Shown: positions 15,649 to 18,825 of the stretch, piece after piece
How the letters are laid out: the number at the start of each line of letters is the position of its first letter
Numbering within the stretch: position 1 is the stretch's first letter
Assembly: GCA_963728045.1 (NCBI GenBank)
Contig: CAVSIE010000001.1
Location: forward strand, 1-18,825
Reading direction: 5' to 3'
Origin: VRUE01 sp963728045
GTDB taxonomy: Bacteria; Actinomycetota; Thermoleophilia; Solirubrobacterales; 70-9
DNA: 18,825 nt
Made by a program: the position numbers and the translations under genes
Notes under the pieces: model-generated
Database searches by the model: none
Seen by the model: only the letters and a program-made list of their open reading frames with translations
Told to the model about the DNA's origin: nothing

Positions 15649-16377
15649 TCACTTAGCCTTCTCCAGAACCTCGACTAGGCGCCAGCGCTTGGTCTTCGAG
15701 AGCGGCCGGGTCTCCACGATCCGAACCACATCGCCCTCGCCGGCCTGATTCTGCTCGTCATGAGCATGAAGCGTCCGCGAGCGGCGCACGACCTTCTCGT
15801 AGACCGGGTGGCGGCGGGCGATGTCGATGCGCACCGTGATCGACTTCTCCCCCTTGTCGGAGACGACGATCCCCTGCCGCATCTTGGCGGCGTTGGGGCT
15901 GCGCTCCGCGACGGGAGTGCCAGTGCCGGCCGTGCGGTCCTTCTTGGCGGCCTCGCGCTGCTTCCTGCGCAGCGTGGCCTTGCGCTGGCGAGCAACGGCC
16001 CGCTCGGCAATCCTCTCCTCGGGAGTGCGGGCAGGACGCGCTTTATGCGCCTTTCGTGACTTTTGAAGCCGCCGCTTCTCCTTCCAGGGAAGCTCGTCCT
16101 CTTCAGAGGCCGGCTTCTCCTCAGCGGCAGCAGGCTCCTCAGCGGCTTCGGGTGTCTCCTCGGCAGCGGGTTCCTCAGCCTCGGCAGCAGGCTCCTCCTC
16201 GGCAGCGGGAGCATCGTCAGACGAATCCGCCTCCTCCGCGGGTGGCGTGGATGGTGATCCCTCCGACGGGTGAGTCGGAGGGTCACCGTCCGCGACAGGA
16301 CCCGCGGGCGGGGCGCCCTCGTCCTGAGGCGTCTCCTCAACTGCGTCGTCTTTTTTCTGCTCGTCGTCGCTAGTCAT
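15649..16377 (-). CDS. rpsQ: 30S ribosomal protein S17 with long acidic/basic N-terminal extension
   Basis: 242 residues against about 85 usual. The S17 domain is only residues 162-242: 'MRQGIVVSDKGEKSITVRID', 'RRHPVYEKVVRRS', 'HAHDEQNQAGEGDVVRIVETRPLSKTKRW'-type segments. S17 is an early 16S rRNA-binding OB-fold protein. Residues 1-98 are Glu/Ala/Pro-rich and very acidic; 99-150 are Lys/Arg-rich. Residues 24-47 are encoded by a palindromic element shared with rpsE. The ATG at 16377 overlaps the rpmC stop (ATGA), which supports the long form; no internal Met with good spacing stands out except M166 ('KMRQGIVV'). Confidence 0.93.
   Translation of the reverse strand: MTSDDEQKKDDAVEETPQDEGAPPAGPVADGDPPTHPSEGSPSTPPAEEADSSDDAPAAEEEPAAEAEEPAAEETPEAAEEPAAAEEKPASEEDELPWKEKRRLQKSRKAHKARPARTPEERIAERAVARQRKATLRRKQREAAKKDRTAGTGTPVAERSPNAAKMRQGIVVSDKGEKSITVRIDIARRHPVYEKVVRRSRTLHAHDEQNQAGEGDVVRIVETRPLSKTKRWRLVEVLEKAK
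16236..16307. repeat. In-frame palindromic element inside rpsQ (family B, copy 2)
   Basis: A 72-bp palindrome on the plus strand: CCGCGGGT (16236-16243) pairs with ACCCGCGG (16300-16307). CGTGGA (16246-16251) pairs with TCCGCG (16289-16294) with one T:G. A 14-bp inner stem with one bulged base joins 16253-16267 to 16274-16287 around a 6-nt loop. It shares flanks GGTGGCG and GCGACAGGACCC and the protein reading G-P-V-A-x-G-D-P-P with the rpsE element. Confidence 0.8.
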
Positions 16378-16586
16378 CTCTTCAGCTCTCTGTCGACATC
16401 GATCCCCCGCTGCCGCGCCACGGTCAGCAGCTTCGCCACGTCCCGTTTCGCGGAACCGAGCCGCGCGGTGTTCTCCAGCTCGCCGGTGGCGTGCTTGAAG
16501 CGCAGGTTGAAGGCCTCCTTGCGCGCATCGATCAGTTTCGCCACCAGCTCGTCGTCTTTGAGGTTGTGGACCTCGGCGGCCTTCAT
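16374..16586 (-). CDS. rpmC: 50S ribosomal protein L29
   Basis: 70 residues, normal length. L29 sits near the peptide exit tunnel beside L23. The protein is all-helical in prediction, with 'LKDDELVAKLIDARKEAFNL' and 'RFKHATGELENTARLGSAKRDVAKLLTVARQR' in shorter segments, the usual L29 signature. I chose ATG at 16586 because that codon overlaps, by one base, the TGA that ends rplP in its normal frame (TGATG). As the sequence stands rplP reads into this gene in frame. The stop overlaps the rpsQ start by 4 nt. Confidence 0.92.
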   Translation of the reverse strand: MKAAEVHNLKDDELVAKLIDARKEAFNLRFKHATGELENTARLGSAKRDVAKLLTVARQRGIDVDRELKR

Positions 16587-17006
16587 CAGCCCTCGACCCC
16601 CTCGCGGCGGACGAACTTGGTCTCTGACCGGAAGCTTGTGGCCGGCCAGGCGCAGCGCCTCGCGCGCCAGGTCGTCGGGCACGCCGGCGAGCTCGAACAT
16701 CACCTTGCCGGGCTTGACCACGCAGACCCAGCCCTCGGGATTGCCCTTGCCGGAGCCCATCCGCGTCTCGGCGGGCTTCTTCGTGAAGGGCTTGTCGGGG
16801 AAGACGTTGATCCAGACCTTGCCGCCACGTTTGATCTTGCGGGTCATCGCCACGCGCGCCGCCTCGATCTGGCGGTTGGTGATCCAGCCTCGATCAAGCG
16901 ACTTCAGGCCGTACTCGCCGAAGGCCACGGTGCTGCCACCCTTGGTGTTGCCGCGCATCCGGCCGCGCATCTGCTTGCGGTGTTTGACCCGCTTCGGCAT
17001 CAGCAT
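16586..17006 (-). CDS. rplP: 50S ribosomal protein L16, frameshifted near its C-terminus
   Basis: L16 is an essential late-assembly protein near the A site and 5S rRNA. Residues 1 to about 128 are standard: 'MLMPKRVKHRKQ', 'GNTKGGSTVAFGEYGLKSL', 'GGKVWINVFPDKPFTKKPAETRMGSGKG' in segments, 'LAGHKLPV'. Just after 'KLPVR' the frame departs from the family: it reads D-Q-V-R-P-P and then enters rpmC without a stop, giving a 210-residue fusion. Skipping one base in 16621-16625 restores T-K-F-V-R-R-E-G-V-E-G and a TGA at 16586-16588, a normal L16 ending and a protein of 139 residues. So I give the gene its restored end. Start ATG 17006 has AAGGAGG 8 nt upstream. Confidence 0.88.
16621..16625 (-). 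other. Likely +1 frameshift position in rplP
   Basis: The coding strand reads CTT CCG GTC AGA GAC CAA. Removing one base of AGAGA gives CCG GTC AGR ACC AAG TTC, that is P-V-R-T-K-F, the conserved L16 tail. The run is not a long homopolymer, so a real mutation, programmed shift or assembly error are all open. Confidence 0.8.
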
Positions 17007-17026
17007 GAGCGGTGCCTCCTTCCAGC

Positions 17027-17153
17027 GCAGTGCGACTCAGCCGAGCGAAAACCAAGCTGGGCAAGGACACAGGGCGCAGCCTTTGGTGGAGCCAAAGGCA
17101 AACCCGAGGACGAAGATCCAGCGCCGGTTTGCAGCCGGCAGAGGTGTGCTGTG
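17027..17153. repeat. Intergenic palindromic repeat, family A copy 2 (rpsC-rplP gap)
   Basis: 127 bp, aligned without gaps to 12676-12802 with about six mismatches. Its distance to the upstream gene's stop is the same, 17 nt. The central stem is GCCTTTGG/CCAAAGGC with a 5-nt loop. The GGGT arm faces GCCC on the mRNA strand, so pairing survives as a wobble. It ends at the rplP Shine-Dalgarno. Confidence 0.88.
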
Positions 17154-17169
17154 TTGGGAGGAGTCACCG

Positions 17170-18000
17170 CTACCGGCCACCCCCTCCGCGCGGGCCGCCA
17201 CGGCCGCGATCGCCACCGGGACGTCCACCACGGTCGCCACCTGGGCGCCCGCCGCGATCGCCTCCTGGACGCCCGCGATCCCCGCCAGGCCGTCCGCCGC
17301 GGTCGCCTCCTGGACGCCCGCCGCGCTGGCCGCCCTGGGGCTCGCCGTCGGTCGAGATCTGGTCGGAGCGGAAGCCCTCGGGCATCACCTCGCCCTTGTT
17401 GATCCAGCACTTGACGCCGATCCGGCCGGTCGTCGTTTTCGCCTCGAAGAAGCCGTAGTCGATGTTGGCCCGCAGCGTGTGAAGCGGCACGCGCCCGTCC
17501 GAGTAGCCCTCGGTCCGTGCCATCTCGGCGCCGCCGAGCCGGCCGGAGACCTGGACCTTCACGCCTTTGGCGCCGGACCGCATCGCCGAAGTCAGGGCGC
17601 GTTTCATCGCGCGGCGGAAGGCGACCCGGTTCTGCAGCTGCTCGGCGATCGACTGGGCGACCAGCTTGGCGTCGAGCTCGGGGCGCTTCACCTCCCTGAT
17701 GTTCACCTTCACCGGTTTGCCGGTCAGCTTGTGCAGCTCTTTGCGCAGCGCATCGACTTCGCTCCCCGACTTGCCGATCACGATGCCGGGCCGCGCGGTG
17801 TGGATGTCGACCGCGATCTCGCCGTGGCGCTCGATCGTGATGCTGGAGAGGCCGGCGTGGGCGAGCTTGCCCTCGATGTGATCGCGGATCTTCAAGTCTT
17901 CCTCGAGGACGTCGGCAAAGTCTTTCTCCTCGAACCAGCTCGACTTCCAGTCCTGGATGTAGCCGACCCGGAAGCCGATTGGATGGATCTTCTGTCCCAT
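17170..18000 (-). CDS. rpsC: 30S ribosomal protein S3 with RGG-rich C-terminal tail
   Basis: 276 residues, about 40 to 60 longer than typical. S3 lines the mRNA entry channel and has helicase-related function with S4 and S5. Residues 1-219 are standard: 'MGQKIHPIGFRVGYI', the KH domain with 'GIVIGKSGSEVDALRKEL' near 92-109, and the C-terminal domain with 'GAKGVKVQVSGRLGGAEMARTE' in segments. Residues 220-276 are Gly/Arg/Asp/Pro with a near-perfect 8-residue unit R-G-G-R-P-G-G-D repeated five times. The ATG at 18000 is 4 nt after rplV. Confidence 0.95.
   Translation of the reverse strand: MGQKIHPIGFRVGYIQDWKSSWFEEKDFADVLEEDLKIRDHIEGKLAHAGLSSITIERHGEIAVDIHTARPGIVIGKSGSEVDALRKELHKLTGKPVKVNIREVKRPELDAKLVAQSIAEQLQNRVAFRRAMKRALTSAMRSGAKGVKVQVSGRLGGAEMARTEGYSDGRVPLHTLRANIDYGFFEAKTTTGRIGVKCWINKGEVMPEGFRSDQISTDGEPQGGQRGGRPGGDRGGRPGGDRGRPGGDRGGRPGGDRGGRPGGDRGRGGPRGGGGR
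17209..17325 (-). repeat. Tandem 24-bp units encoding the S3 RGG tail
   Basis: Five tandem units, four of 24 nt and one of 21 nt, encode R-G-G-R-P-G-G-D or its shorter form R-G-R-P-G-G-D. The unit-length difference keeps frame. Such repeats expand and contract by slippage, so copy number may vary between strains. Confidence 0.75.
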
Positions 18001-18004
18001 ATCG

Positions 18005-18553
18005 TCAGTCCTCTTCCGGGCTAAGAGCCACGGCGATGTGGCTGGTTCGCTTGTGGATCGGCGTCGCCCGGCCCAGGGCCCGAGGCCGGAAGCGCTTCAG
18101 GGTCGGCCCCTCGTCGACGGTGATCTCGGCGATCCGCATCTCGTCCGCGACCAGATCGTGATTGTTCTCGGCGTTGGAGGCAGCCGACTCGATCAGCTTG
18201 CTGATGTCCTCGGCGGCGGTGCGCGGCGAGAACTGGAGCAGGGCGCGAGCGCGGTCGATGTGGAGGCCGCGGACCTGGTCGGCGACGAGGCGGGCCTTGC
18301 GCGGCGCCACCCGCACGTAGCGAGAGCTGGCGCGGACCACGATCGGCGCCAACGGCTTCGCTGGCTCTTTTTTTGTCGCTGCTTTCTTCGCGGCCGCTTT
18401 TTTCGCAGCGGGCTTTTTCGCGCCCTCTTTTTTTGCTGCTTTCTTGGTCGGAGCCTTCTCTTTGGAAGCTTTTTTGGCAGCCGGTTTCGAAGCTGCTTTT
18501 TTCAAAGCTGCTTTTTTAGTTTTTTTGATGCTGGTCTGTTTCTCGTCGGCCAT
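18005..18553 (-). CDS. rplV: 50S ribosomal protein L22 with Lys/Ala-rich N-terminal extension
   Basis: 182 residues against about 110 usual. The L22 domain is residues 70-182: 'VRASSRYVRVAPRKARLVADQVRG' in segments, 'AASNAENN' and 'GPTLKRFRPRALGRATPIHKRTSHI' in segments. L22 lines the exit tunnel and contacts all 23S domains. Residues 1-69 are about 40% Lys with Ala, Pro and Thr, like histone H1 tails, and use AAA lysine codons heavily in a genome that otherwise prefers G/C in third positions. The start at 18553 is 2 nt after the rpsS stop, which supports the long form. Confidence 0.95.
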   Translation of the reverse strand: MADEKQTSIKKTKKAALKKAASKPAAKKASKEKAPTKKAAKKEGAKKPAAKKAAAKKAATKKEPAKPLAPIVVRASSRYVRVAPRKARLVADQVRGLHIDRARALLQFSPRTAAEDISKLIESAASNAENNHDLVADEMRIAEITVDEGPTLKRFRPRALGRATPIHKRTSHIAVALSPEED

Positions 18554-18555
18554 CG

Positions 18556-18825
18556 TTACTCGCCCTTACCGGTGCCGGAGTGGGCGCGGAAGGTGCGCGT
18601 CGGCGCGAACTCGCCCAGCTTGTGGCCGACCATCGACTCCGAGATGAAGACGGGGACGTGCTTGCGGCCGTCGTGGACCGCGATCGTGTGCCCGACCATC
18701 TCCGGGAAGACGGTCGAGGTGCGCGACCAGGTCTTCACCATCTGCTTTGCGCCGGACTCGTTCATCGCCGCGATCCGCTTCATCAGCGCCGCTTCCACCC
18801 ACGGTCCCTTTTTCGTCGAGCGTCC
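18556..18825 (-). CDS. rpsS: 30S ribosomal protein S19 (5' end just outside window)
   Basis: The frame is open to the right edge, reading G-R-S-T-K-K-G-P-W-V-E, so the initiator codon probably lies one codon beyond position 18825; a GTG at 18798 is internal. S19 forms a complex with S13 in the 30S head. Signatures: 'VKTWSRTSTVFPEMVGHTIA', 'VHDGRKHVPVFISESMVGHKLGEFAPTRTFR' in segments. Length is about 90 residues, as usual. The rest of the S10 operon (rpsJ, rplC, rplD, rplW, rplB) would lie to the right. Confidence 0.96.
   Translation of the reverse strand, partial: GRSTKKGPWVEAALMKRIAAMNESGAKQMVKTWSRTSTVFPEMVGHTIAVHDGRKHVPVFISESMVGHKLGEFAPTRTFRAHSGTGKGE

Noticed and set aside
16270..18024. 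584-codon open frame on the plus strand
   Set aside because: Antisense to rpsC, rplP, rpmC and rpsQ. High GC removes stops from the opposite strand; no domain or ribosome-binding site supports it.
1..18825. tRNA, rRNA, CRISPR array, transposase or integrase genes
   Set aside because: None seen on either strand.

Overview
The window is a high-GC bacterial segment in which nearly every real gene is read from the minus strand. The right two thirds (about 8000 to 18825) is the S10/spc ribosomal-protein cluster, in transcription order rpsS, rplV, rpsC, rplP, rpmC, rpsQ, rplN, rplX, rplE, rpsN, rpsH, rplF, rplR, rpsE, rpmD, rplO, secY, adk, map. The left third holds a short set of secreted or membrane-anchored proteins: a collagen-like protein, a very large fibronectin-like/beta-propeller protein, and a second large exported protein that runs off the left edge. 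High GC, frequent GTG/TTG starts, a zinc-type S14, and this style of exported protein (short collagen stretch after an N-terminal anchor, 'FEYG' fibronectin-like modules, C-terminal 'CPKG...RCVK' basic tail) suggest an actinobacterium of the Thermoleophilia/Solirubrobacterales type. That placement is inference from family knowledge, not a search.

In the ribosomal cluster most genes overlap by 1 to 8 nt or sit within 34 nt, as in a translationally coupled operon. Exactly three gaps break the pattern, each about 160 nt: rpsC-rplP, rpsQ-rplN and rplF-rplR. Each contains one copy of the same long palindromic repeat in the same orientation. A second palindromic family lies inside coding sequence: a 92-bp element in rpsE and a 72-bp element in rpsQ share their ends and reading frame, and their terminal inverted repeats differ in a compensating way. 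These two families are the most unusual content of the window.

Five ribosomal proteins carry long low-complexity extensions: L22 (Lys/Ala, N-terminal), S3 (Arg-Gly-Gly, C-terminal), S17 (acidic then basic, N-terminal), L5 (acidic, C-terminal) and S5 (Ala/Glu/Pro, C-terminal). rplP carries a one-base frameshift near its end that fuses it in frame to rpmC. The large exported gene at 2598-6754 is split by a one-base change in a 7-G run. Both may be assembly errors, but both deserve reads-level checking.

After map the usual infA-rpmJ-rpsM continuation is absent. A 292-nt spacer (7712-8003) holds a good promoter with two 20-bp direct repeats and leads into the collagen-like gene. The two downstream giant genes overlap by ATGA, so they are probably co-expressed envelope or extracellular proteins unrelated to translation.
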